Source of the DNA: Flavobacterium nitrogenifigens
GTDB lineage: Bacteria > Bacteroidota > Bacteroidia > Flavobacteriales > Flavobacteriaceae
Direction: 5' to 3'
NCBI RefSeq assembly: GCF_003254565.1
Contig: NZ_QJRI01000167.1
Span: 1 to 64,000 of the forward strand
DNA length: 64,000 bases
In this document: piece after piece, positions 7,877 to 19,068 of the stretch
Numbering within the stretch: position 1 is the first letter of the stretch
Layout: each line of letters begins with the position of its first letter
Program-made: the position numbers and the translations under genes
Notes under the pieces: model-generated
What the model was told of the DNA's origin: nothing
The model's database searches: none
What the model saw: only the letters and a program-made list of their open reading frames with translations

Positions 7877-10168
7877 ATGAACAAAGAGAGTAAAAGAAGA
7901 GAAGCGTTACTGTATCACGCAGAACCAACTCCAGGAAAAATTCAGGTAGTTCCAACAAAAAAATATGCAACCCAGAGAGATTTATCATTGGCCTATTCGC
8001 CAGGAGTTGCAGAACCATGTTTAGAAATCGCAGCAAACAAAGAAGACGTTTATAAATATACAGCAAAAGGAAATTTAGTAGCCGTAATTTCAAACGGTAC
8101 AGCTGTTTTAGGACTTGGAAATATTGGCCCAGAAGCAGGAAAACCTGTAATGGAAGGAAAAGGTTTATTGTTTAAAATTTTCTCAGACATTGATGTTTTT
8201 GATATCGAAATTGATACAGAAAATGTTGAAGAATTCATTCAGACTGTAAAAAATATTGCTCCAACTTTTGGAGGTATTAATCTTGAAGATATCAAAGCTC
8301 CGGAATCTTTTGAAATAGAAAGAAGATTGATCGAAGAATTGGATATTCCGGTAATGCACGACGACCAGCACGGAACAGCAATTATCTCTTCTGCAGCTTT
8401 AATCAATGCGCTTGAATTGGCAGGAAAAAAAGCTGAAGACGTTAAAATGGTAGTTTCTGGTGCGGGATCTGCTGCAATTGCTTGTACCGATTTATATGTT
8501 TCACTTGGAGTAAAAGTAGAAAACATTTTAATGTACAACAGTAAAGGACTTTTAACAAAAGATAATCCATCTTTATCAAATTTACAATTAAAGTATGCTA
8601 TTGATGGAGCTAAAATTCCTTTGGACGAAGCCGTAAAAGGTGCTGATGTTTTCATCGGATTATCTTCTGGAGATATTCTTTCGCCAGAAATGTTATTGAC
8701 AATGGCTAATAACCCGATTGTTTTTGCAATGGCAAATCCAAATCCGGAAATCGATTATAATTTGGCTGTAGAAACTCGTAAAGATGTTATTATGGCTACG
8801 GGACGTTCAGATTTTCCTAATCAGGTAAATAACGTATTAGGTTTCCCTTATATCTTTAGAGGAGCACTAGACGTAAGAGCGACAAAAATCAACGAAGAAA
8901 TGAAAATGGCGGCTGTAAAAGCCCTAGCTATTTTGGCAAAAGAACCAGTTCCAGAACAAGTAAATGTGGCGTATGGCGCAACAAAACTTGGTTTCGGACA
9001 AGAATATATCATTCCTAAACCATTCGATCCTAGATTGATTACCGTTGTAGCGCCTGCAGTTGCAAAAGCAGCAATGGAATCTGGAGTAGCAAAAAATCCT
9101 ATTACAGATTGGGCAGCTTATGAAGATCATCTTCGTGAGCGTATGGGTAATGATAACAAAATGGTACGTTTGATTACAAACCGTGCAAAATTAGATCCGA
9201 AGAAAATTGTTTTTGCTGAAGCAGATCAATTAAACGTTTTAAAAGCAGCTCAAATTGTTTACGAAGACGGAATCGGATTCCCAATTTTATTAGGAAACAA
9301 AGAAGTGATTTTGGAATTGAAACAAGAATTAGGTTTCGATGCTGATCTTGAAATCATTGATCCTAAAACAGATGAAGAAGCTGAAAGACGTAACAGATTT
9401 GCAAAATCATTCTGGGAAGCAAGAGGAAGAAGAGGTGTTTCTAAACTAGATGCTGAAAAATTCATGCGCGAAAGAAACTATTTTGCAGCCATGATGGTTA
9501 ACGAAGGAGAGGCTGATGCAGTAGTTACAGGGCATTCTAGAAGTTATCCTACTGTTGTGAAACCAATGATGCAGTTAATTCCAAAAGCTCAAAACGCTTC
9601 ACTTATTGCTACTGCAAACATGATGCTTACATCTCGCGGACCAATGTTCTTGTCAGATACCGCAATCAACATTAATCCATCTGCGCAAGATTTGATTAAT
9701 ATTGCTATTATGACGGCAAAAACAGCAAGAATGTTCGGAATTGAGCCAGTTATTGCAATGGTTTCGTTCTCAAATTTTGGTTCTTCAACTAGCGAGAGCG
9801 CATCAAAAGTTAGAGAAGCTGTTGCTTATTTACACAAAAATCACCCAGAATTAATTGTTGATGGAGAAATTCAAGCAGATTTTGCTTTAAATCCAGAAAT
9901 GCTTCAGGAAAAATTTCCTTTCTCTAAATTAGCAGGGAAAAAAGTAAATACATTGGTTTTCCCTAATTTAGAATCAGCGAATATCACGTATAAATTATTA
10001 AAAGAATTGTACAAAGTGAACTCAATTGGACCTATCATGATGGGTATGGGTAAACCAGTTCACATTTTCCAATTAGGCGCTAGCGTTGAAGAGATGGTTA
10101 ATATGGCAGCAATCGCTGTTATTGATGCACAGGAAAAAGAAAGCAAAAAGAATAAAATAACACAATAA
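7877..10168 (+). CDS. maeB: NADP-dependent malic enzyme with phosphotransacetylase-like domain
   Basis: Oxidatively decarboxylates malate to pyruvate, giving NADPH. The 763-residue length fits the MaeB-type hybrid enzyme. The N-terminal ~430 residues hold the malic enzyme domains: '[18 protein letters not shown]' near the start, the 'MHDDQHGTA' metal/substrate motif and a '[15 protein letters not shown]' dinucleotide fold. The C-terminal ~330 residues resemble phosphate acetyltransferase, which in this family is thought to be regulatory (acetyl-CoA sensing) and not catalytic. The start follows a -7 element by 25 bases and is supported by the conserved N terminus. It appears to be transcribed alone, with ruvA having its own promoter. 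Confidence 0.95.
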   Translation: MNKESKRREALLYHAEPTPGKIQVVPTKKYATQRDLSLAYSPGVAEPCLEIAANKEDVYKYTAKGNLVAVISNGTAVLGLGNIGPEAGKPVMEGKGLLFKIFSDIDVFDIEIDTENVEEFIQTVKNIAPTFGGINLEDIKAPESFEIERRLIEELDIPVMHDDQHGTAIISSAALINALELAGKKAEDVKMVVSGAGSAAIACTDLYVSLGVKVENILMYNSKGLLTKDNPSLSNLQLKYAIDGAKIPLDEAVKGADVFIGLSSGDILSPEMLLTMANNPIVFAMANPNPEIDYNLAVETRKDVIMATGRSDFPNQVNNVLGFPYIFRGALDVRATKINEEMKMAAVKALAILAKEPVPEQVNVAYGATKLGFGQEYIIPKPFDPRLITVVAPAVAKAAMESGVAKNPITDWAAYEDHLRERMGNDNKMVRLITNRAKLDPKKIVFAEADQLNVLKAAQIVYEDGIGFPILLGNKEVILELKQELGFDADLEIIDPKTDEEAERRNRFAKSFWEARGRRGVSKLDAEKFMRERNYFAAMMVNEGEADAVVTGHSRSYPTVVKPMMQLIPKAQNASLIATANMMLTSRGPMFLSDTAININPSAQDLINIAIMTAKTARMFGIEPVIAMVSFSNFGSSTSESASKVREAVAYLHKNHPELIVDGEIQADFALNPEMLQEKFPFSKLAGKKVNTLVFPNLESANITYKLLKELYKVNSIGPIMMGMGKPVHIFQLGASVEEMVNMAAIAVIDAQEKESKKNKITQ

Positions 10169-10192
10169 ACGTTCTTACAAGGATTGAACAAA

Positions 10193-10227
10193 TTTGTCGT
10201 AGTTTTATGGCATTTTTGTTATATTTG
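10193..10227 (+). promoter_or_regulatory. Promoter of ruvA-sprA operon
   Basis: TTTG at 10193-10196 and TATATTTG at 10220-10227, separated by 23 bases, fit the -33/-7 layout of flavobacterial sigma promoters. The ruvA ATG lies 19 bases beyond the -7 box. Confidence 0.7.
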
Positions 10228-10246
10228 ATACTAATAAACTATATTT

Positions 10247-10828
10247 ATGATAGCACAGTTGCAGGGGAGATTAGTAGAAAAGAATCCTACAGAGGTTGTA
10301 ATTGATTGTGGAGGAGTTGGTTATCAGGTGAATATATCACTTCATACCTTCTCTTTAATTCCAAATTCTGAAAATATAAAATTGTATACGCATCTTCAAA
10401 TTAAAGAAGATGCGCATACTTTATATGGTTTTGTTGAAAAATCAGAACGTGAAATTTTTAGAATGTTGATTTCTGTTTCAGGAATCGGAGCAGGAATTGC
10501 AAGAACAATGCTTTCGTCTATAGAGCCAAAGCAAATTATCAATGCCATTGCATCTGGAGATGTAGGCATAATCCAGTCTATCAAAGGAATTGGAAACAAA
10601 ACAGCACAAAGGGTTATATTAGATTTAAAGGAAAAAGTTGTTAAATTGTATAATATTGATGAAGTTTTTGCTGTTCAAAACAATAGAAACCGAGATGAAG
10701 CGTTATCTGCTCTAGAAGTTCTAGGTTTTGTACGAAAAGCTTCTGAAAAAGTAGTAGACAAAATCGTAAAAGAAGATCCAGAAGCTACTGCTGAAACAAT
10801 TATCAAAAAGGCTTTAAAAAGCTTATAA
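10247..10828 (+). CDS. ruvA: Holliday junction branch migration subunit RuvA
   Basis: A 193-residue protein of normal RuvA length. It has the OB-fold N terminus ('MIAQLQGRLVEKNPTEVVIDCGG'), the two helix-hairpin-helix motifs ('LISVSGIGAGIA' and 'IQSIKGIGNKTAQRVI'), and a C-terminal RuvB-contacting helix domain ('DEALSALEVLGF'). RuvA tetramers bind four-way junctions and load the RuvB motor. The gene sits 25 bases before sprA, so the two are likely co-transcribed; this is a genomic neighbourhood and not a functional link. Confidence 0.97.
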   Translation: MIAQLQGRLVEKNPTEVVIDCGGVGYQVNISLHTFSLIPNSENIKLYTHLQIKEDAHTLYGFVEKSEREIFRMLISVSGIGAGIARTMLSSIEPKQIINAIASGDVGIIQSIKGIGNKTAQRVILDLKEKVVKLYNIDEVFAVQNNRNRDEALSALEVLGFVRKASEKVVDKIVKEDPEATAETIIKKALKSL

Positions 10829-10853
10829 TTTTCATTTTATATAAAAGAATTCT

Positions 10854-13800
10854 ATGCGTAAAATTTGTATTTTGTTGCTAGTATTACTCTGCGGTAATGT
10901 TTTGCGCGCACAGGTTACGCCAGTAACTCAAGATACAACTAAAACTCAATTTTCAGTAGGCAAGATAGATCTCGAAGATCCTCCAAGTGTACTTTCAGCA
11001 TATAAGTACGATCCTGTTACAGATCGTTATATTTACACCACTTCGGTAGATGGTTTTTCTATCAATTACCCTTTAATCTTAACTCCAAAAGAATACGAAG
11101 ATTTAGTTCTAAAAGAATCCCGAAGAGATTATTTTAGAAAAAAATCGGATGCTATTGATGGCAAAAAGGCTGGAGCGGAAGCAGCCAAAAAAGATTTATT
11201 GCCAAGATATTACATCAACTCGAGTTTATTCGAAAGTATTTTTGGAAGCAATACCATAGATGTAAAGCCCACAGGATCAGTAGAAATGGACTTGGGGTTG
11301 CGTTATACTAAACAAGACAATCCATCATTTTCACCAAGAAACAGATCTTCTCTAACTTTTGATTTTGATCAAAGAATCAGTATGAGTTTGATGGGGAAAA
11401 TTGGAACCCGTCTTGAAGTAAATGCTAATTACGATACGCAATCAACATTTGCTTTTCAGAATTTATTTAAACTGGCCTACACACCTTCAGAAGACGATAT
11501 CGTTCAGAAAGTTGAGGTAGGTAATGTTAGTATGCCTTTAAACAGTACGCTTATTCGTGGTGCGCAAAGTTTATTTGGGGTAAAAGCACAGCTGCAATTT
11601 GGTAAGACAACGGTTACGGGAGTTTTCTCAGAACAAAAGTCTCAAACCAAAAGTATAGTCGCAGAAGGTGGAGGAACTGTCCAAAACTTTGATTTATTTG
11701 CTTTAGATTACGATAATGACCGACATTTCTTCTTATCGCAATACTTTAGAAATAAGTATGATGCTTCATTAAAAAATTATCCATTAATAGATAGCCGCGT
11801 TCAGGTTACAAGGATTGAAGTTTGGGTAACCAATAAGCAGAATAGAATAACAACAGGAAATAATAACTTAAGAAATATTATTGCGCTTCAGGATTTAGGA
11901 GAAGGCCAGGTTTCTGGTGTGCCAGACAACCAAGTGGTTGTAATTACAGACCCAACAGGTTTCTTTAATAATCCTATTGACTCTCCAACTGACAACACGA
12001 ATAATAAATATGATCCAGGAGCAATAGGAAAACCTGGAAGTTATTTAAATTCAAATATTAGAGAAATTGTAACAGCAAAATCAGGATTTAATAATGCCAA
12101 TGTATATGAAGGTACAGATTATTCTGTTCTCGAAAATGCAAGAAAATTAACTACACAAGAATATACTTTTAATCCGCAGTTAGGTTATATCTCGTTACAG
12201 CAGCGTTTGGCTAATGACGAAATTTTGGCAGTTGCATTTGAATATACGGTCGGAGGAAAAGTATATCAAGTTGGAGAATTTGGAAGTGATGGTGTAGATG
12301 GAACTGTAGTTACAGGAAATAATAATGGAAATCAGGCGATCGTAACACAGAGTTTGGTACTGAAAATGCTGAAAAGCAGTTTGACAAATGTGCAGAATCC
12401 AGTTTGGAACTTGATGATGAAAAACGTGTATCAAATTCCGCAGGCTTATCAAATCAAACAAGAAGATTTCAGACTTAACATTCTTTACACAGATCCTTCG
12501 CCAATCAATTATATAACACCAGTTCAAGGAACTCTTTTTCCAGATGATGATCCTGTAAATCCTGATCCAAACAATTATTATATTACAAAGAAACCATTGT
12601 TAAATGTTTTTAACTTAGATCAGTTAAATTATAACAATGATCCACAAAAAGGTGGAGATGGTTTCTTTGATTATGTTCCTGGAGTTACTGTAGATGTGCA
12701 GAATGCACGAATTATTTTCACCACCAAAGAACCTTTTGGAGAACTTTTGTTTAAAAAATTAAATACAGGCTCTGGAGAAAATTATAATGATCCAACTACA
12801 TATAACCCTAACCAGAAGAAATATGTATTTAGAAATATGTATAAGAATACTCAGGCGGGTGCTTTACAGGATAGTGATAAAAACAAATTCTTATTAAGAG
12901 GAAAATATAAATCTTCGGGTAGCAATGGCATTCCTATTGGGGCTTTCAATGTGCCACAGGGATCTGTAGTTGTAACCGCTGCAGGAAGAGTTTTAGTAGA
13001 AGGTATAGATTATAGCGTAGATTATCAATTAGGAAGAGTGCAAATATTAGATCCGTCACTTCAAGCTTCTAATACTCCGATTGAAGTTTCATTAGAAAAC
13101 AATTCAATCTTTGGGCAGCAGACAAGAAGGTTCATGGGATTCAATATTGAACATAAAATCTCTGAAAAGTTTGTTGTGGGAGGGACTTTCTTAAAAATGA
13201 CAGAACGTCCTTTTACTCAAAAATCAAGCTATGGACAAGAATCTGTAAACAATACCATTTTCGGTTTTAATGGAAATTACTCAACAGAAGTTCCATTTTT
13301 AACAAGATTAGCCAATAAGTTACCAAATATAGATACAGATGTTCCTTCTAATCTTTCGATTCGTGGGGAAGTTGCATTCTTAAAGCCAGATGCTCCAAAA
13401 GCAAGTGATTTTGAAGGTGAGGCTACTATTTATATCGACGATTTTGAAGGTACTCAGACTACTATCGATATGAGATCTGCTTATGCATGGAGTTTGGCTT
13501 CAACACCATTTATTAATTCTGATGCAGATAATACTTTTAATGCCAATTCAAATACATTAGAGTATGGCTATAAACGTGCAAAATTGTCTTGGTATACTAT
13601 TGATCCTATTTTCTATACTTCAAAACCATCTGGAATTTCAAATGATGATTTATCTTTAAATACAACAAGAAGGATTTATAGTAAAGAGCTTTATCCAAAT
13701 ACAGATATTGCGCAAGGGCAGATTCAGGTGATTAATACTTTGGATTTAACCTATTATCCATCAGATAGAGGGCCATATAATAATAACCCTGATTTTACTT

Positions 13801-16800
13801 TGGGTAGTCCATCAGCTAATTTTGGTGGAATTATGCGTGCACTAAATTCTACTAACTTTGAGCAGGGTAATGTCGAATATATTCAATTTTGGGTATTGGA
13901 TCCTTATGTTGGTAATGGACAAGCGCAAGGTACTAACAGCGGAAAAATTTATTTCAATTTAGGTGAAGTTTCTGAAGACGTTTTAAAAGACGGAAGAAAA
14001 CAATATGAAAATGGTTTAGGTCCAGATCAGGTTATGGTAAATCCACGACCAATTTGGGGAGACGTTCCTGCATCGCAATCCTTAATTTATGCATTTGACA
14101 CCAATCCAGATAATCGTAAGAATCAGGATGTCGGGTTAGACGGTTTGCCAGATGCAAAAGAAGGATCGATTTATAATAATTATGCAGGAGAGCCAGATCC
14201 CGCGGCAGATAATTATACTTATTTCTTAAATACAGAAGGAGACGTTTTACAGCGTTATAAAAAATACAATGGAACAGAAGGAAACTCAGCTGTAAGTGTT
14301 GATGATCCAAACCGTGGTTCTACAACTCTTCCAGATGTTGAAGATATCAATCGTGACAATACCATGAGTACAATCAATGCATATTATGAATATAGTATTG
14401 ATGTACGACCAGGCATGCAGGTTGGAGAAAATTATATCACAGATATTAGAGACGTTCAAAATGTAGAACTTCCAAATGGAGGTTCAACCAATGCAAGATG
14501 GATTCAGTTTAAAATTCCGGTTTCTAAACCTCAAAACACTATTGGGAATATTACCGATTTTAGATCGATTCGTTTCATGCGTATGTTTATGACAGGATTT
14601 AACGAACAGATGACAGTTCGTTTCGGAGCTTTAGATTTAGTTAGAGGAGAATGGAGAAAGTACACAGGAACACTAGATGCAAATGATACCAATCCTGATG
14701 ATGACGGAACTCAGTTTGATGTCGCAGCAGTAAATATTCAAGAAAACGGTACAAAATGTCCAGTGAATTATGTTATTCCGCCAGGAGTTCAAAGAGAGCA
14801 ATTGTACAATAACAATACAATCATTAATCAAAATGAACAATCTTTAGCGGTTCGAATTGGAGGTTCAGGATTAGAATATCAAGATTCACGAGCAGTTTTC
14901 AAAAATGTAAGTGTTGATATGCGTCAGTACAAAAAACTGAAAATGTTCCTTCACGCTGAATCACTTCCTAATGAAACTCAGCTTTTAGATGACGAAATGA
15001 TTGGATTTATTCGTTTTGGTAACGATTTTACACAAAACTTTTATCAAGTTGAGATTCCATTAAAAGTAACAAGAACAGGCGGATCATGTACTATCAGTCC
15101 AGATCAGGTTTGGATGGACGAAAATAGTATTGATGTCGCTTTAGAGTTGTTGACGCGAATGAAAATCTTAGCAATGAAGATTGATCCTAATGATCCAATT
15201 AGGGATGTTAATGGAATTTATTATCCAGACCGAGATCCATCTGTCGAAGGAGGTGACCAAGACAGTAAATTAACTTTAGGTATTAAAGGAAATCCGAATT
15301 TCGGTTTAGTTCGAAATCTGATGGTCGGAGTAAAAAGTGCGGCAAACCATAAAGATATTATGGGGGAAGTTTGGTTTAACGAACTTCGTATGTCTGATTT
15401 GGAAAACAAAGGAGGTATGGCTGCATTATTGAATGTAGATACCAATATGGCCGATTTAATGACATTATCTGCTTCGGGTAAAAAGAGTACGATTGGGTTT
15501 GGTTCTCTTGAGCAGGGCGCCAACGAGAGAGATCGTGAAGATATTCAGCAGTACAACATTGTTACCAATATAAATTTAGGAAAACTGTTGCCTCCAAAAT
15601 GGGGTATTAATCTTCCGTTTAATTATGCAATCGGAGAAGAAGTTATTACGCCAGAATATGATCCGTTTAATCAGGATATCAAGTTAGATCAATTGATTAA
15701 AGAAACTACAGATCCGGCAGAAAAAGAAAATATTAGAACACGTGCGGTTGATTATACTAAGCGTAAAAGCATCAACTTTATTGGAGTAAGAAAAGATAGA
15801 GCGCCAGAGAAGAAACCTCATGTTTATGATGTAGAAAATTTTACTTTTTCTCAATCATACAATCAGGTAGAAAGACATGATTATGAAGTTGAAAATTATA
15901 ATGATGAGCAGTCTAATACTGCTGTGAACTATGCGTATACTTTCCAGCCAAAAGAGGTAGTGCCATTTAAGGAAACCCAATTCATGAAAAAAAGTGATTA
16001 TTGGAAAATGCTGAGCGACTTTAACTTTAATTATCTTCCTTCAAATGTTTCGTTTAATACTAACATTTTAAGACAAAGTAACCGTCAGCAGTACAGACAA
16101 GTTGAAAACGTTGAAGGTATTGGACTTGACCCGCTTTATAGAAGAAATTTTGCATTTAATTATCAGTATGGTTTTGGATTTAATTTAACAAAATCATTAA
16201 AGCTAAATTATACGGCAGCGTCTAATAATATTGTTAGAAATTTCTTGAATGACGACAATACACCAAAAGCAGATTTTAATATTTGGGATGATTATTTTGA
16301 TATTGGTATTCCAAATCAGCATTTACAGCAATTGGTTCTGAATTACGATATTCCAATTAATAAAATTCCAATATTTAGTTTTGTAAAAGCGACTTATTCG
16401 TATACAGCCGATTACAACTGGCAAAGATCATCAACTGCTATGTCTCAGTATATTGATGAAAATGGAACGCCTTGGGATTTAGGGAATACGGTACAAAATG
16501 CCAATTCAAATACGTTTTCAACAACGTTGAATATGAATACGCTGTATAAATATTTAGGCCTGACACCAGGTTCAAAACCTGCGAAAGTAAAACCAGCAGC
16601 ACCGCCAAAACCAGGTGAGAAAATTGTAAATACGGCTAAACCTGTTACAAGCAGTAGTCCTTTTTATGATGGCTTGATTGGAGTGTTGACAAGTATTAAA
16701 AACGTTCAGATAAACTATACCAAAAACAGCGGAACAGTTTTGCCAGGTTATATTCCTGGTGTAGGTTTCTTTGGTACTTCTAAGCCTTCTTTAGGATTCG

Positions 16801-18110
16801 TATTTGGTAGTCAAGACGATGTACGTTATGAAGCGGCTAAAAACGGATGGCTGACCAGCTATCAGAATTTTAACCAAAACTTTACACAGGTAAGCAACAA
16901 ACTTTTGAAAATAACAGCAAACATAGATTTACTTCCAGATTTAAAAATTGATTTGGCTATGGACCGTGCTTATTCTGAAAATTCATCAGAGCAGTATACG
17001 GTTAGAGATTCTATCGGAGGGTTGTATTATAAGCCTTTGTCTCCATATACTTATGGAATGTTTTCTATTTCGACGGTATTGATTAAGACTGCTTTTTCAA
17101 CCAGTACAGAAACTCAGTCGTCTGCATTTGATGATTTTAGAAATAACCGTTTGGTTATTGCAAATCGTTTGGCAGAAGATCATTACGGGCCAGGAGCAGC
17201 GATTCCTAGATATGATGCGAGTACATTGCCTCCAGAAAATCCAAATGCGCCTTTGGAGGATCTTTCAAATCCAAAAAATAGTGAGCGTATAATAATCCAG
17301 TCAAACGATGGCTATCCAGTGGGTTATAGTAAAAGCAATCAAGCGGTTTTACTTCCTTCATTTATGGCAGCTTATACAGGTGCAGATGCTTCAAAGAGCT
17401 CAACAGGCATTTTTAGAAGTTTTCCTATCCCGAACTGGAGTGTGAAGTATAATGGTTTAATGCGTTATAAATATTTTAAAGATCATTTTAGACGTTTTTC
17501 ATTGCAGCACAATTATAGAGCATCTTATACGATCAGTCAGTTTAGGTCTAATTTTGATTATTATGAAAATCCAGATGGGAAGGATGTAAACTCAAACTTC
17601 TTCAATAAAACGATTATGTCTAATGTTAACTTAGTGGAACAGTTTAGTCCGCTTCTTAGAGTTGATTTTGAGCTGAAAAATTCGTTCCGTTTATTGACAG
17701 AGGTTAAAAAAGATCGTGCTTTGTCTATGAGTTTTGATAATAATTTGTTGACAGAAGTTAGAGGAGTAGAATATGTTGTAGGAGTAGGATATCGTTTTAA
17801 AGATGTAATCATTTCGTCTAGATTAGCAGATAATCCAACTGGAATTATTAAAAGCGATATCAATATAAAAGCTGATTTTTCATATAGAAATAACGAAACT
17901 CTGGTTCGCTATTTAGATTACGATAATAATCAGCTGGCAGCAGGACAGAATATCTGGACGTTGAAATTGACAGCAGATTATGCTTTCAGTAAAAACTTAA
18001 CAGCCATATTCTATTATGATCATTCGTTCTCAAAAGCAGTTATTTCGACTTCTTTCCCTTTAACGAATATCAGATCAGGTTTCACACTTCGTTATAATTT
18101 CGGAAATTAA
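10854..18110 (+). CDS. sprA: T9SS outer-membrane translocon SprA (Sov)
   Basis: A 2,418-residue exported protein with a signal peptide ending 'NVLRAQ'. Length is close to the ~2,400 residues of F. johnsoniae SprA. SprA/Sov forms a giant single-chain beta-barrel that serves as the type IX secretion pore and is required for gliding. Visible features are a periplasmic N-terminal part, repeated aromatic/polar alternating strands throughout, several conserved blocks such as 'IYIDDFEGTQTTIDMR' (near 860) and 'EVWFNELRMSDLENKGG' (near 1505), and a C-terminal strand region ending 'LRYNFGN'. The neighbours ruvA upstream and gcvH downstream match the gene order I recall for the F. johnsoniae sprA locus. 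It reads without frameshift. Confidence 0.96.
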   Translation: MRKICILLLVLLCGNVLRAQVTPVTQDTTKTQFSVGKIDLEDPPSVLSAYKYDPVTDRYIYTTSVDGFSINYPLILTPKEYEDLVLKESRRDYFRKKSDAIDGKKAGAEAAKKDLLPRYYINSSLFESIFGSNTIDVKPTGSVEMDLGLRYTKQDNPSFSPRNRSSLTFDFDQRISMSLMGKIGTRLEVNANYDTQSTFAFQNLFKLAYTPSEDDIVQKVEVGNVSMPLNSTLIRGAQSLFGVKAQLQFGKTTVTGVFSEQKSQTKSIVAEGGGTVQNFDLFALDYDNDRHFFLSQYFRNKYDASLKNYPLIDSRVQVTRIEVWVTNKQNRITTGNNNLRNIIALQDLGEGQVSGVPDNQVVVITDPTGFFNNPIDSPTDNTNNKYDPGAIGKPGSYLNSNIREIVTAKSGFNNANVYEGTDYSVLENARKLTTQEYTFNPQLGYISLQQRLANDEILAVAFEYTVGGKVYQVGEFGSDGVDGTVVTGNNNGNQAIVTQSLVLKMLKSSLTNVQNPVWNLMMKNVYQIPQAYQIKQEDFRLNILYTDPSPINYITPVQGTLFPDDDPVNPDPNNYYITKKPLLNVFNLDQLNYNNDPQKGGDGFFDYVPGVTVDVQNARIIFTTKEPFGELLFKKLNTGSGENYNDPTTYNPNQKKYVFRNMYKNTQAGALQDSDKNKFLLRGKYKSSGSNGIPIGAFNVPQGSVVVTAAGRVLVEGIDYSVDYQLGRVQILDPSLQASNTPIEVSLENNSIFGQQTRRFMGFNIEHKISEKFVVGGTFLKMTERPFTQKSSYGQESVNNTIFGFNGNYSTEVPFLTRLANKLPNIDTDVPSNLSIRGEVAFLKPDAPKASDFEGEATIYIDDFEGTQTTIDMRSAYAWSLASTPFINSDADNTFNANSNTLEYGYKRAKLSWYTIDPIFYTSKPSGISNDDLSLNTTRRIYSKELYPNTDIAQGQIQVINTLDLTYYPSDRGPYNNNPDFTLGSPSANFGGIMRALNSTNFEQGNVEYIQFWVLDPYVGNGQAQGTNSGKIYFNLGEVSEDVLKDGRKQYENGLGPDQVMVNPRPIWGDVPASQSLIYAFDTNPDNRKNQDVGLDGLPDAKEGSIYNNYAGEPDPAADNYTYFLNTEGDVLQRYKKYNGTEGNSAVSVDDPNRGSTTLPDVEDINRDNTMSTINAYYEYSIDVRPGMQVGENYITDIRDVQNVELPNGGSTNARWIQFKIPVSKPQNTIGNITDFRSIRFMRMFMTGFNEQMTVRFGALDLVRGEWRKYTGTLDANDTNPDDDGTQFDVAAVNIQENGTKCPVNYVIPPGVQREQLYNNNTIINQNEQSLAVRIGGSGLEYQDSRAVFKNVSVDMRQYKKLKMFLHAESLPNETQLLDDEMIGFIRFGNDFTQNFYQVEIPLKVTRTGGSCTISPDQVWMDENSIDVALELLTRMKILAMKIDPNDPIRDVNGIYYPDRDPSVEGGDQDSKLTLGIKGNPNFGLVRNLMVGVKSAANHKDIMGEVWFNELRMSDLENKGGMAALLNVDTNMADLMTLSASGKKSTIGFGSLEQGANERDREDIQQYNIVTNINLGKLLPPKWGINLPFNYAIGEEVITPEYDPFNQDIKLDQLIKETTDPAEKENIRTRAVDYTKRKSINFIGVRKDRAPEKKPHVYDVENFTFSQSYNQVERHDYEVENYNDEQSNTAVNYAYTFQPKEVVPFKETQFMKKSDYWKMLSDFNFNYLPSNVSFNTNILRQSNRQQYRQVENVEGIGLDPLYRRNFAFNYQYGFGFNLTKSLKLNYTAASNNIVRNFLNDDNTPKADFNIWDDYFDIGIPNQHLQQLVLNYDIPINKIPIFSFVKATYSYTADYNWQRSSTAMSQYIDENGTPWDLGNTVQNANSNTFSTTLNMNTLYKYLGLTPGSKPAKVKPAAPPKPGEKIVNTAKPVTSSSPFYDGLIGVLTSIKNVQINYTKNSGTVLPGYIPGVGFFGTSKPSLGFVFGSQDDVRYEAAKNGWLTSYQNFNQNFTQVSNKLLKITANIDLLPDLKIDLAMDRAYSENSSEQYTVRDSIGGLYYKPLSPYTYGMFSISTVLIKTAFSTSTETQSSAFDDFRNNRLVIANRLAEDHYGPGAAIPRYDASTLPPENPNAPLEDLSNPKNSERIIIQSNDGYPVGYSKSNQAVLLPSFMAAYTGADASKSSTGIFRSFPIPNWSVKYNGLMRYKYFKDHFRRFSLQHNYRASYTISQFRSNFDYYENPDGKDVNSNFFNKTIMSNVNLVEQFSPLLRVDFELKNSFRLLTEVKKDRALSMSFDNNLLTEVRGVEYVVGVGYRFKDVIISSRLADNPTGIIKSDINIKADFSYRNNETLVRYLDYDNNQLAAGQNIWTLKLTADYAFSKNLTAIFYYDHSFSKAVISTSFPLTNIRSGFTLRYNFGN

Positions 18111-18147
18111 ATTTGAGTTTATAAACTAGATTTTATTAGAAGATTAT

Positions 18148-18155
18148 TACATTTG
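18148..18155 (+). promoter_or_regulatory. -7 element of gcvH promoter
   Basis: TACATTTG, a perfect TAnnTTTG, 41 bases before the gcvH ATG. Confidence 0.6.
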
Positions 18156-18196
18156 TGGCTTAAATTTTAAACAATCAATTTTCAAACACAACTATT

Positions 18197-18577
18197 ATGA
18201 GCATACCAGCAAATTTAAAGTACACAAAAGATCACGAATGGGTTAGCATCGAAGGAGATGTTGCAACAGTAGGAATTACTCATTTTGCACAAAAAGAGTT
18301 AGGAGATATCGTGTATGTTGAAGTAGAAACTTTAGATCAGACACTTGATAAAGATGAGGTTTTTGGAACAGTTGAGGCTGTAAAAACAGTTTCTGATTTA
18401 TTCTTACCATTATCAGGAGAAATCATCGCTTTCAATGATGATTTAGAAAGTGCTCCTGAAACAGTAAATTCAGATCCTTATGGAGCTGGATGGATGATTA
18501 AAATAAAAATTGCTGATGCATCAGAAATCGATTCTTTATTATCTGATCAAGCTTATAAAGATTTAATCGGTGCCTAA
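18197..18577 (+). CDS. gcvH: Glycine cleavage system H protein
   Basis: A 126-residue lipoyl carrier. The lipoylated lysine is K63 in '[13 protein letters not shown]', the standard H-protein motif, and the N-terminal 'YTKDHEWV' is also standard. It shuttles the aminomethyl group between the P, T and L proteins in glycine catabolism. The other gcv genes are not in this window. It has its own -7 element, and its last codons overlap the GTG start of the VanZ-like gene, which suggests translational coupling. Confidence 0.97.
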   Translation: MSIPANLKYTKDHEWVSIEGDVATVGITHFAQKELGDIVYVEVETLDQTLDKDEVFGTVEAVKTVSDLFLPLSGEIIAFNDDLESAPETVNSDPYGAGWMIKIKIADASEIDSLLSDQAYKDLIGA

Positions 18578-18953
18578 ACAATTCTTATTAATTTGGGCAA
18601 TTATTTGCTCGGGAATCATTGCTTATTTTTGTCTGACAGATTCGAGTAATATACCAGCGGTTAATTTTCCAAGTATTGATAAAATTGTCCATTTCTGTTT
18701 TCATTTTGGATTTACCATTTCGTGGATTTTATTTTTCAAAAAAGAATTAAAAGGAAAAGATGCAGATGACTATAAAGCCTATTTGGTTTCTTTTATATTT
18801 TCTGTCTTTTTTGGAATTACAATCGAAATTCTTCAAAGTGCTCTTACAGTTACAAGGGCTTCAGATGTTACAGATGTTTTAGCTAATGCTCTTGGAGCGG
18901 TTGTGGCAGTTTTCTCAGCAATAGGATTTAAAAAGCAAATCGATAAAATATAA
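18570..18953 (+). CDS. VanZ-like membrane protein
   Basis: A 127-residue integral membrane protein with about four hydrophobic segments and the VanZ-like pattern '[17 protein letters not shown]' plus '[25 protein letters not shown]'. The GTG start overlaps the end of gcvH by 8 bases (GTGCCTAA), so ribosomes ending gcvH could restart here. VanZ proteins are linked to low-level teicoplanin resistance in enterococci, but most family members have no known role. A resistance function should not be inferred. A strong terminator follows. Confidence 0.85.
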   Translation: MPKQFLLIWAIICSGIIAYFCLTDSSNIPAVNFPSIDKIVHFCFHFGFTISWILFFKKELKGKDADDYKAYLVSFIFSVFFGITIEILQSALTVTRASDVTDVLANALGAVVAVFSAIGFKKQIDKI

Positions 18954-18957
18954 TTTT

Positions 18958-18983
18958 AAAAACCCACTTCGGTGGGTTTTTTA
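18958..18983 (+). terminator. Rho-independent terminator with TTCG tetraloop
   Basis: AACCCAC-TTCG-GTGGGTT followed by TTTT, 7 bases after the VanZ-like stop. It ends the gcvH-vanZ transcript. Confidence 0.93.
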
Positions 18984-19033
18984 TTACAAGAAAATCAAGC
19001 ACTTAAAAAGCTATGTTTTTTCAATATAAAATG

Positions 19034-19041
19034 TACTTTTG
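19034..19041 (+). promoter_or_regulatory. -7 element of deoC-remB promoter
   Basis: TACTTTTG, a perfect TAnnTTTG, 27 bases upstream of the ATG at 19069. Because transcription would start near 19048, it rules out a longer in-frame start at 19039. Confidence 0.65.
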
Positions 19042-19068
19042 TGCTGGTTTTCTGCAACTTCTATCAAA

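Noticed and set aside
18570..18953. Glycopeptide resistance gene (VanZ)
   Set aside because: VanZ-like proteins are widespread with no vanA-type cluster here; resistance cannot be claimed.
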